A DNA stretch of 64,000 nucleotides from Saccharopolyspora_C sp040643635 (GCF_040643635.1 NZ_JBEYUS010000010.1:62001-126000), one strand, 5' to 3'. Counted from the stretch's first letter, positions 41,876 through 50,938 are shown. Notes: generated by a model not told the origin, from the sequence alone. Numbers and translations: made by a program.

Positions 41876-42526
41876 GTGCGGGACAACCGAGCCGACGAAG
41901 GCAGGACGACCCTCCGGGACGCGGGCGGCGCGTTCGTGTTCCGGCGCGACCACCGGCTGATGAGCGTCGGCGATGCCGCGACCGACGTGGTGCTCCTCGG
42001 CGCCGGCCTGGTCAAGATCGTGCTGCCGGACCGGGCGGGGGGTCAGCCGATCGCCGGGGTGTGCGGTCCAGGGGAACTGCTCGGCGACATCGGTGCGATG
42101 TACGCGGAGGTCCGCACCGCGAGCGTCGTCGCGCTCTCCCCGGGGCACGGGTGGCGCCTCCCGGCGGATCGTTTCCTGCACCTGCACGACCAGCACCGAT
42201 CGGTGCGCGACCTGGTCCACGAGACCTTGCGGCGGCGCCAGCAGATCCTCGACGAGCGCCAGGTGTGGCAGACCCGGACGCTGCTGGTGCGGCTCGCGCG
42301 GGAACTCCGGTTCTGGGCGGACCGGTTCGGGCGGCGCACCGACGCCGGAGCGCGCGTCGACGGGCTCACGCAGGAGGACATCGCGGGCGTGCTCGGAGCG
42401 TCCCGCCAGCACGTCGAGGACGAGTTGCGCAGACTGCGCGAGCAAGGCCTGATCCGCACCGCCCGGTGCACGTTCACGGTCGTCGACCCGGCGAGGCTGG
42501 ACGAGCTGATCCAGCCGGATCGCTGA
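41876..42526 (+). CDS. Crp/Fnr-like regulator with cyclic-nucleotide-binding domain
   Basis: About 216 residues: an N-terminal cNMP-binding beta-roll and a C-terminal winged helix (GLTQEDIAGVLGASRQHVEDE then LRRLREQGLI). The phosphate-binding cassette is recognisable, with LGDIGAMY in place of the usual GE(L/I)A and RTAS matching R(S/T)A. GTG 41876 is the likeliest start but has no clear Shine-Dalgarno; the inverted repeat CCGGACAATTCCGG lies just upstream. It precedes a class III nucleotidyl-cyclase-like gene by 84 bp on the same strand, which suggests sensor and messenger source are paired. Confidence 0.82.
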   Translation: MRDNRADEGRTTLRDAGGAFVFRRDHRLMSVGDAATDVVLLGAGLVKIVLPDRAGGQPIAGVCGPGELLGDIGAMYAEVRTASVVALSPGHGWRLPADRFLHLHDQHRSVRDLVHETLRRRQQILDERQVWQTRTLLVRLARELRFWADRFGRRTDAGARVDGLTQEDIAGVLGASRQHVEDELRRLREQGLIRTARCTFTVVDPARLDELIQPDR

Positions 42527-42610
42527 TACCCCCGGAAATCCGGGAGTGCGGGCGGTGACCCCGTTCCACGATGGCTCCTCCGAACGTGATCACTCGTCTG
42601 GAGGATTTCA

Positions 42611-43408
42611 GTGCCACACGTGTCCCCAACCCGGACCTTGCTCGGCGTCGACGTCGTCGGCTCCGCGCGCATCCCCGGCTACCACGCCGAGGAGATCCCC
42701 GCCGCCATCGCCGAACTGCTCGACACCGCGCTGACCACGGCCGAGATCAGCCGCGACGAGGTGCTCAGCTGGGACTCGACCGGCGACGGCGCGCTGCTGA
42801 CGCTGCCCGGTTCCCTGCTGGGATCGGTGCTCGACGCGGCCGCGAAGCTCGAATCGGCCGCGATCCGCCGGAACCAGCGGCGCAAACCGGAGATCCTGCT
42901 GCGGGTCGCCGTGGAATCCGGCCCGGTGCACGGCGGCGCGTACTACGAGCGGTCGAAGGTGACGTTGACCCGGATGCTCGACGCCGACGCGTTCAAGCAG
43001 CTGTTCGGCCGCTGCCGCGCCGAGCGCGGGATCGCCACCGCGCTCATCGTGTCCGACCACGCGAAGAAGGTCGCCTTCAGCGGTGACCACGTGCGGGAGC
43101 TGCAGGAGGACGAGTTCGTCCCGCTGCACGTCGGCAACAAGGAGCACGACGAGACCGCGTGGGTGCGCGTGCCCGGCTGCGACCCCGGCCTCGTGCAGCG
43201 GTTCCTGCCCGGCCCCGACGGCTCCGCACCGGACGACCGGCCGACGCACCCCGGCGATGCCCGGGACGACGGCCGGGCGGGAGGCGCCGCGGCGGAATCC
43301 CCGCAGCCGGACGGATCCCCGCAGCCCAGCGTGCAGAACGTGATCAACGGATCGTCCCGCAAGTCGTTCCAGGGCGGTGTGATCAACGGCGACATCACCT
43401 TCCACTAG
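42611..43408 (+). CDS. Class III nucleotidyl-cyclase-like protein with C-terminal amyloid-like motif
   Basis: A 265-residue soluble protein. Residues 8-170 read as a class III cyclase fold: LLGVDVVGSAR supplies the first metal Asp (Asp14), STGDGALLTL the second (Asp59, the GDG hairpin), and LRVAVESGPVHGG then SKVTLTRMLDADAF (Arg121) match the distal half. A Pro/Asp-rich linker (205-240) leads to a C-terminal motif, NVINGSSRKSFQGGVINGD then ITFH, similar in spacing to RHIM-like bacterial amyloid signalling motifs. GTG 42611 is chosen because CTGGAGGA lies 7 nt upstream. Its substrate and partner are unknown. Confidence 0.72.
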   Translation: MPHVSPTRTLLGVDVVGSARIPGYHAEEIPAAIAELLDTALTTAEISRDEVLSWDSTGDGALLTLPGSLLGSVLDAAAKLESAAIRRNQRRKPEILLRVAVESGPVHGGAYYERSKVTLTRMLDADAFKQLFGRCRAERGIATALIVSDHAKKVAFSGDHVRELQEDEFVPLHVGNKEHDETAWVRVPGCDPGLVQRFLPGPDGSAPDDRPTHPGDARDDGRAGGAAAESPQPDGSPQPSVQNVINGSSRKSFQGGVINGDITFH

Positions 43409-43420
43409 CGCCGGGATCGC

Positions 43421-43447
43421 AGCGGCCGCCGGTCGGGGGCGGCCGCT
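43421..43447. terminator. Bidirectional hairpin between convergent cyclase-like and CMD genes
   Basis: AGCGGCCGCC / GGCGGCCGCT, a perfect 10-bp stem with a 7-nt loop, 12 bp after the cyclase-like stop and just before the CMD stop. Confidence 0.75.
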
Positions 43448-43448
43448 C

Positions 43449-43907
43449 TCATCCCCGCACCCCCGCGGATCCGATGGCGAGGCGGTTGAAGGTGTTGATC
43501 AGGCTGATCGTCCACAGCAGGTGAGCGAGCTGGGCCTGGTCGAAGTGGGTTTCGGCGGACCGGTAGTCCTCGTCGGGGACCTGTCCGCCGGGCAGCAGCG
43601 TGACCGCTTCGGCGAGCTGCAGCGCGGCCCGCTCGGGCGCGGTGAACTCGGACGAGCCGGCCCAGCGGACCAGCGCGTCCAGTCGCTGCCGGGACGCGCC
43701 GAGCTCCTGCGCCCGCACCGTGTGCAGGCCGGTGCAGAACGCGCAGCCGTTGAGCTGCGAGGCGTGCAACCGCACCAGCTCCAGCAGGACCGGGTCCAGA
43801 CCGGCGTCCTGCGCGGCGGCACCGGACCGCTCGGCCAGCCGCTGCAGGTCGGCGAAGTCGTCCGGGGTGAGCGCGAGCAGGTCGAGGCGGGGCGTGAGCG
43901 TGGTCAT
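43449..43907 (-). CDS. Carboxymuconolactone decarboxylase / AhpD-like protein
   Basis: A 152-residue helical protein with the AhpD-like CxxC...H motif in LNGCAFCTGLHTVRA. Such proteins act as alkylhydroperoxidases or small decarboxylases. Last gene of the minus-strand biosynthetic operon; its ATG overlaps the stop of the adenylating ligase (ATGA). Confidence 0.85.
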   Translation of the reverse strand: MTTLTPRLDLLALTPDDFADLQRLAERSGAAAQDAGLDPVLLELVRLHASQLNGCAFCTGLHTVRAQELGASRQRLDALVRWAGSSEFTAPERAALQLAEAVTLLPGGQVPDEDYRSAETHFDQAQLAHLLWTISLINTFNRLAIGSAGVRG

Positions 43908-45523
43908 CGGGTTCCTCCCGGTGCGGTGGTGCGCTCGGTGGCGAGCGCGGTGACGGTGCGGCGGCAGACCTTGCCGGTCGGTGCCAGGGGGAGTTCGGGC
44001 AATACCAGCAGGAATTCCGGCAGCTTGCGGCGTTCCAGGCCGCGGTCTCGCTCCAGGAATCCGGTGAGCGCGTCGAGGGTGAGCTCCGCGGTGCCGGGGG
44101 TGTGGCTCACGCAGGCGCACAGCCGTTCGCCGAGGTCGTCGTCGGGGATCCCGACGCAGGCCACGTCGACGACCGACGGGTGCGCGGCGATCTCGCGTTC
44201 GACCTCGGCCGGGCTGATGTGGTATCCGCCGCGCGAGACGACCTGGCGCAACCGGCCCAGCACGTGCAGCCTGCCGTGCTCGTCGAGCATCCCGCGGTCC
44301 CCGCTGCGCACCCAGCCGTCCGCGGTGCGGTAGCGGCCGTCGAGCTCCGGGTCGGCGACGTAGCTCAGCGGGGTCATCGGGCCACGGGCCAGGATCTGGC
44401 CGCTCTCCCCGCGCGGCACCTCGTCCTCGGCGGCGTCGACGACGCGGATCTCGGCGACGGCGGGGTCCGGCAGGCCGGTGCCGGGCGCGCTCGGGGTGCG
44501 GGCGGTGTGGCAGTTGATGCCGTCCGAGGAGCCGTACACGCTGATCACCCGGGCGCCGAACCGGTCCGCGGCGGCATCCCGGGCCACGTCGGACAGCGGG
44601 GCTCCGCTGGACACGACGACGCGCACGGAGGAGAGATCCTCGTCCGGGGCCGCCGGGTGGTCGGCGAGGCGGCGCAGCATCGTCGGCACCCCGAACACGT
44701 GGCCGGGCCGGTGGTGCCCGATCAGCTCGAAGGTGCGGGCCACGTCGAAACCGCCGGGCAGCACGAGCGTGGCGCCCAGCGCGGCGATCGCGACGTGCGT
44801 CGCGCAGGAACCGTAGGACGAGGCCATCGACATCAGCAGCAGCGCCCGCATCGGCACCGGCCCGGCTTCCGCGAGGGCCCGCACGTAGTTCGCCCGGCCC
44901 CCGGCCATCGCGTTGTGCGAGTAGGCGATCATCTTCGGCTCCGCCTCGGAACCGGAGGTGACCAGGATGCGCACCGGCGCTTCCGGGTCGTGCTCCCGCG
45001 CCGCCCACCGCGCCGCCGGGGCGTCGTCCAGCGACCGCGGGCCGGATTCCCCGGCACCGAAGGTGAAGGCGCGGCGCAGGTAGGGGAGTGCACGTGCGTC
45101 GTCGGCGTCCTCGGTGGTGCCGAAGATCGCCGCGGCCGCCCGGGACCGGCCCAGCAGGCTGCGGGTGTCCCGGAATCCGCGCCCCGCCGGGTAGGCGAGG
45201 ACCACACCGCCGACGGCGGCGACGGCGAGTTCCGCGATGGCCATCCGACTGCCGTTGGGCAGCCGGATGCCGACGACGTCGCCCGCGCCGATCCCCGCGC
45301 GGTCCAGGGCCGCCGCGACCCGGTCCACCTCGCGGTCCAGCGCCGCGTAGTCCAGCACGCCGTCGGCGTCGAGCACCGCTTCCCGGTGCGGATGGGCGCG
45401 GACCTGCTCGCGGAACAGGGCGTGCACGTCGCGGCCCGGGCAGTGCCCGTCCCGGACCCACCGCGCGCGCAGCGCGGCGGGCACCAGGTCGCCGATGGCG
45501 ACCCGATCGGTGCTGTCGATCAT
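43904..45523 (-). CDS. Acyl-CoA synthetase / AMP-dependent ligase
   Basis: A 539-residue adenylate-forming enzyme. RILVTSGSEAEPKMIAYSH is the phosphate loop (A3), SVYGSSDGINCHT the A5 region, GWVRSGDRGMLDEHGRLHVL the A7-A8 region, and PTGKVCRRT supplies the C-terminal catalytic lysine (A10). It likely activates an aromatic or aliphatic acid as acyl-AMP and acyl-CoA. Overlaps both neighbours by 4 bp. There is no carrier protein in the window. Confidence 0.88.
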   Translation of the reverse strand: MIDSTDRVAIGDLVPAALRARWVRDGHCPGRDVHALFREQVRAHPHREAVLDADGVLDYAALDREVDRVAAALDRAGIGAGDVVGIRLPNGSRMAIAELAVAAVGGVVLAYPAGRGFRDTRSLLGRSRAAAAIFGTTEDADDARALPYLRRAFTFGAGESGPRSLDDAPAARWAAREHDPEAPVRILVTSGSEAEPKMIAYSHNAMAGGRANYVRALAEAGPVPMRALLLMSMASSYGSCATHVAIAALGATLVLPGGFDVARTFELIGHHRPGHVFGVPTMLRRLADHPAAPDEDLSSVRVVVSSGAPLSDVARDAAADRFGARVISVYGSSDGINCHTARTPSAPGTGLPDPAVAEIRVVDAAEDEVPRGESGQILARGPMTPLSYVADPELDGRYRTADGWVRSGDRGMLDEHGRLHVLGRLRQVVSRGGYHISPAEVEREIAAHPSVVDVACVGIPDDDLGERLCACVSHTPGTAELTLDALTGFLERDRGLERRKLPEFLLVLPELPLAPTGKVCRRTVTALATERTTAPGGTR

Positions 45524-47205
45524 GAGAACTCCCAGGGAGGTAACGGGAACACGTGGTCGTCGGCGCGGCCCAGCGCGGCGGCGAACCGGTCGTCGGTGGT
45601 CAGCTCGCGCAGGTCCGCGCACACCGGGGTGACGACGACCCCGGATTCGGCGCCGCGGCGGACCCACTCGGCGGTGGGGCGCGTGCGGAACCGGGTGGTG
45701 AGGTCGCCGGGACCGAACGCGGCGGCCGCGGTGGCGGGGTCGATTCCCGGCGGCAGCACGGCGAAACCGTCCTCAGTCCACAATGGAGCCGCGAGCGGAT
45801 CGGGCGCGCGCCGGCCGGGCCGGGGCACCAGCCCGGCCGCGGAGAACAGCGAGGTGTCCACTCGTGAGCCCTCCCCGGTGCGCACCCGGTGCAGCAGCGC
45901 GCCCAGCACGCCCTGCGCGCACACCAGCCCGCCGAGCACATCGGTCAACGTCATCAGCGACGGGCGCACCGGGTCGCCCGCGGGGGACAGCGCCGCGGCC
46001 AGCCCGCCGCCCGCCTGCACCAGGAAATCCGTGCCCAGCGGCGGATTCGGCCCGGCCGCCTCGCCCCACCCGGACGCCCACGCGTAGACCAGCCCGGGCC
46101 GGGCGCGCGCCAGGTCGGCGGAGTCCAGCCCGAGCTGCGCGGCCTTGCCCGGCGCCCAGTTGTGCACGAACACCTCGGCGCCCGCCACCAGCTCGCGCAG
46201 CTCCCGCCGCCCGGCGGCGGACTTGATGTCCACCTCGACGACCCGCTTGCCGTCGTTGAGCGAGCGGTAGCGCACCGAGGTGCCCCCGGCGGTCGGCGGG
46301 ATGCCGCGCATCGGATCGCCCCCGGGCGGTTCGACGCGGATCACCTCGGCGCCGAGCATCCGCAGCACGTGCCCGGTGACCGGGCCCTGCACCCGCCGGG
46401 TCGACTCGACCACGACGAGGCCGTCGAGGGGCGCGGGGCCACCGCGCGGGCGGAGGGCGGCACCGGGCCGGCCCAGGGGAGCGGTGGTGCAGGCGGGAAC
46501 CTCCCACGGCGGCACCGGATCCTCCCGGACCGGCAGCACCGCCACTCCGGACTCCGCCGCCGCGGCCAGCACCTCGGCGAACCGGGCGCGGCCCACCGCC
46601 GCGTGCAGGGCGGGCGGTAGCGCGCAGCACGCCGTGCCGAAGCGCCGCTGGAACGGGCCCCAGCCGCGCGCGATCGCGGCGTGCTCGGCACCGAGAGCCT
46701 GCCAGAACCGCAGCCACGGGTCCGCGTCGAGCGTCTCCAGCTCGCAACGCACCCCGTCGGCGGTGGTGAACGGCGGCCGCGCCCCACCGGGCTCCGGCCG
46801 CGGTTCCGCGTCCTCGGCGGTGTCGGCGTCGGTGGCCGCGACCGCCAGGTACTGCTGCACGCTGAGCAGCGCGGCCGCCGCCACCGAGGTGCGCACCCGT
46901 GCCATCCGCGCGCCCCGGGCCCGCGCGATCGCCGCCGCCAGTTCGCCCTGGCTCGCCAGCACGCCCGCGACGACCGAGGCGTAGTCGACGCCCAGCGCGG
47001 CGGGACGCCCGGCGGCCCTGCCGTGCACGTGCATGATGCCGCAGGCCGCCTGCACCGCGGCCTCGTCCGGCAGCACCGCCCGCACCGGCCCGGACCAGTC
47101 GATCTCGCAGCGCACAGCGGGGTCGACCGGCCCGCCGGTCAGGACGTCGCGGACCTCGGCGGCGACCCGCGCCACCGAGCGCGTCGAGGTGGGTACCCCG
47201 CTCAC
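45520..47205 (-). CDS. Duplicated CaiB/BaiF-type (family III) CoA transferase
   Basis: A 561-residue protein made of a degenerate first half and a second, more complete family III CoA transferase unit. The first ~245 residues contain a C-terminal-like piece (FTTADGVRCELETLDADPWL, FGTACCALPPAL). From about residue 280 a canonical start appears: PLDGLVVVESTRRVQGPVTG, MLGAEVIRVEPPGGDPMR, VHNWAPGKAAQLGL and LTDVLGGLVCAQGVL. Normal members are about 400 residues. It probably moves CoA between acids made in this cluster; the usual catalytic Asp region lies in LGTDFLVQAGGG. GTGA overlap with the methyltransferase. Confidence 0.8.
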   Translation of the reverse strand: MSGVPTSTRSVARVAAEVRDVLTGGPVDPAVRCEIDWSGPVRAVLPDEAAVQAACGIMHVHGRAAGRPAALGVDYASVVAGVLASQGELAAAIARARGARMARVRTSVAAAALLSVQQYLAVAATDADTAEDAEPRPEPGGARPPFTTADGVRCELETLDADPWLRFWQALGAEHAAIARGWGPFQRRFGTACCALPPALHAAVGRARFAEVLAAAAESGVAVLPVREDPVPPWEVPACTTAPLGRPGAALRPRGGPAPLDGLVVVESTRRVQGPVTGHVLRMLGAEVIRVEPPGGDPMRGIPPTAGGTSVRYRSLNDGKRVVEVDIKSAAGRRELRELVAGAEVFVHNWAPGKAAQLGLDSADLARARPGLVYAWASGWGEAAGPNPPLGTDFLVQAGGGLAAALSPAGDPVRPSLMTLTDVLGGLVCAQGVLGALLHRVRTGEGSRVDTSLFSAAGLVPRPGRRAPDPLAAPLWTEDGFAVLPPGIDPATAAAAFGPGDLTTRFRTRPTAEWVRRGAESGVVVTPVCADLRELTTDDRFAAALGRADDHVFPLPPWEFS

Positions 47206-47978
47206 CGCGCCGGCTTCCGGCCGTGCACCGAGTACATCAGGCAGGACGTCGCGCGGAAGTCCGGGTGCCGCACGATCTCCCGCACCTGGTCCAGTTCCCC
47301 CGCGGTCATCCCGGCCGACACCAGCTCCGCGTGCATGTCCACAGTGGATTGCACGAGCAGCAGCAGGTCCGGGCTGCCCGGGTGGCGCAGCTGCACCTGC
47401 GGATGCGGGTCGATCTCGACCAGCCCGGCCAGGTGCATCGCCAGCGGCACCTGCCTGCCCCAGTCGGTGCCCACCCCCGCCGCCCGCATCGCGGTCGCCT
47501 TCGCCGCGAGGAACTTCTCGTACAGCAGCGCCGATTCCGCGTCCCCGGCCAGCAGCAGCGGCTCGTAGGACGTGTCGAACTCGTCGATCTGCAACCACCC
47601 GCCCGGTTTCAGCGCACTCACCAGCTTCGCCAGCACCGCCTCCCGCTCGGGCAGGTGGCGCAGCACCAGGCGCGCCACCACCAGGTCGAACGCCTCCTCG
47701 GACAGCGGATCGGTGACGACGTCGTGCTCGACGACCGGCGGCCGCGACCGCGGGTTCGGCCGCACATCCGTGGCCAGCACGCTGCCGGAGGGCGCCACCC
47801 GGTCCGCGAGCCACCGCGCGATCTCGCCGTCGCCCGCACCCACGTCCAGGCAGTGCCACCCGTCACCCACCCCGGTCTCCGCGAGGCGGGCGCGGGTGAG
47901 CGGGTCGTGCGCCGCCGACAGGTGCCGGTGCCGCCCGTGCGCCCGCCGCTGATCGAAGACGTAGATCCCGGTCACCAC
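47202..47978 (-). CDS. Class I SAM-dependent methyltransferase
   Basis: A 258-residue methyltransferase. LDVGAGDGEIARWLADRV is the SAM-binding motif I; VVARLVLRHLPEREAVLAKL and LKPGGWLQIDEFD are motifs II-III. It resembles the UbiE/small-molecule methyltransferases of natural-product clusters. Two adjacent GTG codons (47978, 47975) follow GGAGGAGG; I chose the first. Its place in the operon suggests O-, N- or C-methylation of the cluster product. Confidence 0.85.
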   Translation of the reverse strand: MVTGIYVFDQRRAHGRHRHLSAAHDPLTRARLAETGVGDGWHCLDVGAGDGEIARWLADRVAPSGSVLATDVRPNPRSRPPVVEHDVVTDPLSEEAFDLVVARLVLRHLPEREAVLAKLVSALKPGGWLQIDEFDTSYEPLLLAGDAESALLYEKFLAAKATAMRAAGVGTDWGRQVPLAMHLAGLVEIDPHPQVQLRHPGSPDLLLLVQSTVDMHAELVSAGMTAGELDQVREIVRHPDFRATSCLMYSVHGRKPAR

Positions 47979-48006
47979 CGGCTTCCTCCTCCGCGCGTCC
48001 GGACCG

Positions 48007-49581
48007 TCACGTCCACCGGCCGGATCCGGGCGTGTCGGTGTTCCCGGTGAGCCGCTCCAGCAGCAGGGCGCGCCGGACCTTCCCGGTACCGGTGCGCGGC
48101 ACCGCATCCCACGTCAGCACCACCGGTTCGGCCAGCGCGGGCAGTCCGCGGATCGCGCGGCGCCACGCTCCGCTCGGCAGCGCTCCGTCCGCGGTCACCA
48201 CCACCGGCAGCGGGAGGTCGCCGGGACGGCCCAGCAGCACGCACTCCAGCGCCTGCGGCAGCCGGTCCTCCAGCACGTCCTCGGTCCCCAGGCAGCTCAG
48301 CCGCGGCGTCCGGTCCACCTCGCGGTCCAGCAGCGACACGTGGCCGTCCCGGTGGTGCACGCCGATGTCACCGGTGTTCCACCACGGCCCGCGCGCCTTC
48401 GCCGCCCAGCGCTCCGATTCGCCCGCGTAGTCCAGGCAGCGCGCCGCGGTCCGCGCGAACACCAGGCCCGGCGTGCCGCGCGGCACCGGCTCGAAGGTGT
48501 CCGGGTCCACGACCCGCAGCCGCGTCTTCACCGGGATCGGGCGGCCCAGGTTCCGCGCCCCGGCAGCGGAACGCCTGGTGTGGAAGCGGAACGTCAGCGG
48601 CCCCGTCTCCGTCTGCCCCCAGCCCTGCATCCACAGCGGACGCCGGTGCGCGGAGGCGTGCAGGTAGGCGCGGATCGTCGGCGGGTGCACCGCGTCGTAG
48701 GTGCTGATGAACAGCCGCACCCGGCGGAACGGGTTGTCCAGCCGCTCGGTCAGCGCCCGGAACCGCACGTAGGACGCGGGCAGCGCCTCCACGATCGTCG
48801 GCGGGTAGGCGCGCAGCACCGGATCGACCCGGTCCGGATCGGCCGAGCTGAGCACCACCAGCTCGCGCGGCTGCCTGCTCAGCGCCACCGCGGTCCAGCA
48901 GAACGTCCGGCCGTGCGCGTAGGAACTCGCGTTGACCACCACGTCGTCGGGGCGCACCCCGATCACCGGCACCGGATTCGACTCGAACCGCGCCAGCTGC
49001 CCGATGATCGTGCGGGTGGAGTGCACCACCAGCTTCGGCACGCCCGTCGTCCCCGAGGTGTGGTTGATGACCAGCGGTGCGTCGTCCGGGCGCAGCCGCG
49101 GCGCCGGAGCGGACCGGCCGCGCACCTCGTCCAGCCGCACCGCGCCCGGCGCCTCCCCGTCGAGCAGCAGCGCGGTGCGCGCGGCGGACACCAGGTCCAG
49201 GCCCTGCTCCGCGCACCGCCGCACCAGCGCACCGGAGGTCACCAGCACCGCCGCGTCCAGCCGCTTGAGCAGCTGCTCCAGCGCCGTCGTCGACAGCTCC
49301 GCGGACAGCTGCGCGGGCACCGCCCCGATCCGCACCGCCGCGCACGCCAGCAGGTCGTAGTCCCAGTGGTTCTCCTTGACGATCGCCACCCGGTCCCCGC
49401 GCCCCGCACCGGCCGCCGCGAGCCACCCGGCCGCGGTCCGCACCAGGTCGGCGAGCTCCGCGACCCCGTAGGACGAGCCGCCGTCCGGCGCGATGTCGAA
49501 CGGCCGGTCCAGCCGCACCGCCGTCGCGGTGCCGCGCCGCGCGCACTCGTCGAACAGGACGCCCATGTCATGCGGTTTCAA
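48007..49581 (-). CDS. AMP-dependent synthetase/ligase
   Basis: A 524-residue adenylate-forming enzyme, the second in this operon. LVINHTSGTTGVPKLVVHS is the A3 phosphate loop, GWGQTETGPLTF the A5, WWNTGDIGVHHRDGHVSLL the A7 and TGTGKVRRALLL the A10 lysine motif. The insertion LDREVDRTPRLSCLGTEDVL is typical of ligases acting on small acids in secondary metabolism. TTG 49581 is taken as start because GAGGAG lies 8 nt upstream; ATG 49566 is the alternative. Overlaps the amine oxidase stop by 14 bp. Confidence 0.85.
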   Translation of the reverse strand: MKPHDMGVLFDECARRGTATAVRLDRPFDIAPDGGSSYGVAELADLVRTAAGWLAAAGAGRGDRVAIVKENHWDYDLLACAAVRIGAVPAQLSAELSTTALEQLLKRLDAAVLVTSGALVRRCAEQGLDLVSAARTALLLDGEAPGAVRLDEVRGRSAPAPRLRPDDAPLVINHTSGTTGVPKLVVHSTRTIIGQLARFESNPVPVIGVRPDDVVVNASSYAHGRTFCWTAVALSRQPRELVVLSSADPDRVDPVLRAYPPTIVEALPASYVRFRALTERLDNPFRRVRLFISTYDAVHPPTIRAYLHASAHRRPLWMQGWGQTETGPLTFRFHTRRSAAGARNLGRPIPVKTRLRVVDPDTFEPVPRGTPGLVFARTAARCLDYAGESERWAAKARGPWWNTGDIGVHHRDGHVSLLDREVDRTPRLSCLGTEDVLEDRLPQALECVLLGRPGDLPLPVVVTADGALPSGAWRRAIRGLPALAEPVVLTWDAVPRTGTGKVRRALLLERLTGNTDTPGSGRWT

Positions 49582-50938
49582 TGCGTCGGCTCCTCGCCTG
49601 GGTCGGAATGCTCAACGGGGCGCGCAGCCTGCTCAGCACCCGGGAGGCGGCCAGCGCGCCGGAACGCACCGCGCCCTCGCTGGCGGGGCGCAGCATCACC
49701 CAGTCCCCGGCGTAGTCGACGGGGCGCAAGCGGCGCGCCATGAACCGGGACCGCAGGCCCAGCGCCTGCGGGGTGGCCTCCGGCAGGCCGTGCGGGTGGC
49801 GGTGCACGAAGTTGCGGCGGTTCGCCGCGAGCAGCTCCGGCAGGTATCGGGCCGCGGCACCGGTCAGCCGCGCCACGACCTCCTCGTCCGGCAGGTCCAG
49901 CAGGCCCGCCGTGGTGCGCGCGTTCGGCATCAGCGTGAGCAGTCCCGCGCCGGCCGGTGCCCGGTCCGGATGCTTCTGGTGGTCGAACAGGATCGCCGAG
50001 AGCACCTCGTCCTCGGCCTCCGGGGTGAGCAGCACGTACGGCGGGGCGCCGTGCTCCGGCGCCAGCGGCCGGTCCAGCAGGCAGCTCACCTTCAGCGCCG
50101 GGGTGAACGTGCAGGCCTCCAGGTACGCCGCCTCCGCTTCCGGTGCGCCCGGGTGCAGCCGCGCGGCGACCGGTGCGGGCACGCACAGCAGCACCGCGCG
50201 CGCCGCCACCACCTCGTCGCCGACGTGCAGCCGGGCCGCGGAGCCGGTGGAGACGACCTGGTGCACCCGCTGCCCGGTCCGCACGTCCAGCCCGGCGGCG
50301 AGCCGCCGCGCCAAGGTGTCCATGCCGCCGCGGTAGGTCCGCCAGTTCGACGCGTCGCCGACCGCCAGCAGCAGCGACACCATCACCGCCGCCGAGGACC
50401 GTTCGGTGTCCCAGCCGAAGAAGGTGCCCGCGACGGGTTGCAGCAGGTAGTCGTGCAGGTCCGGGTGGTACCGGCGGGCGAAGTCGGCGACGGAGCTGTC
50501 GGCCAGCGGGGTGTGCTGCGGGTCGTCGGTGGCGAACTCGCCGCGGCGGCGGGACAGCCACATCTGGAACCGGGCCAGGTCCACCCGGGCCAGCGGGGAC
50601 AGCCCGGCACCGGTGAGCAGCCCGCGCGGTTCGGCGACCCCGGGGTGCGCGCGGCCGTCCCGCCACATCGAGATCGGGCTGCTGATCAGCGGGATCTCGT
50701 GGTCCTCGACGCCGACCCGGGCCAGCAGCTCCCACGTCGCGCGGTAGCCGCGGGGCGACAGCTGCTCGGCGCCGGTGTCGATGGTGTACCCGTCGACGCG
50801 GGCGCTCGCGGTGCGTCCGCCGACGTGCTCGGCGGCCTCGTACACGCGGACGTCGAGCCCGGCGCGGGTCAGCTCGGTGGCGGCGGTGAGCCCGGCCATG
50901 CCCGCACCCACCACGGCTACGTCCAGCTCGTCGCTCAT
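49568..50938 (-). CDS. FAD-dependent amine oxidase / desaturase-like
   Basis: A 456-residue flavoprotein of the amine oxidase / protoporphyrinogen oxidase / phytoene desaturase superfamily. DVAVVGAGMAGLTAATELTR and VYEAAEHVGGRTAS form the FAD-binding site; RGGMDTLARRLAAGL and the C-terminal DWVMLRPASEGAVRSG complete it. It may oxidise an amine or desaturate the cluster intermediate. ATGA overlap with the UbiA-type gene makes them a coupled pair. Confidence 0.87.
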   Translation of the reverse strand: MSDELDVAVVGAGMAGLTAATELTRAGLDVRVYEAAEHVGGRTASARVDGYTIDTGAEQLSPRGYRATWELLARVGVEDHEIPLISSPISMWRDGRAHPGVAEPRGLLTGAGLSPLARVDLARFQMWLSRRRGEFATDDPQHTPLADSSVADFARRYHPDLHDYLLQPVAGTFFGWDTERSSAAVMVSLLLAVGDASNWRTYRGGMDTLARRLAAGLDVRTGQRVHQVVSTGSAARLHVGDEVVAARAVLLCVPAPVAARLHPGAPEAEAAYLEACTFTPALKVSCLLDRPLAPEHGAPPYVLLTPEAEDEVLSAILFDHQKHPDRAPAGAGLLTLMPNARTTAGLLDLPDEEVVARLTGAAARYLPELLAANRRNFVHRHPHGLPEATPQALGLRSRFMARRLRPVDYAGDWVMLRPASEGAVRSGALAASRVLSRLRAPLSIPTQARSRRIETA

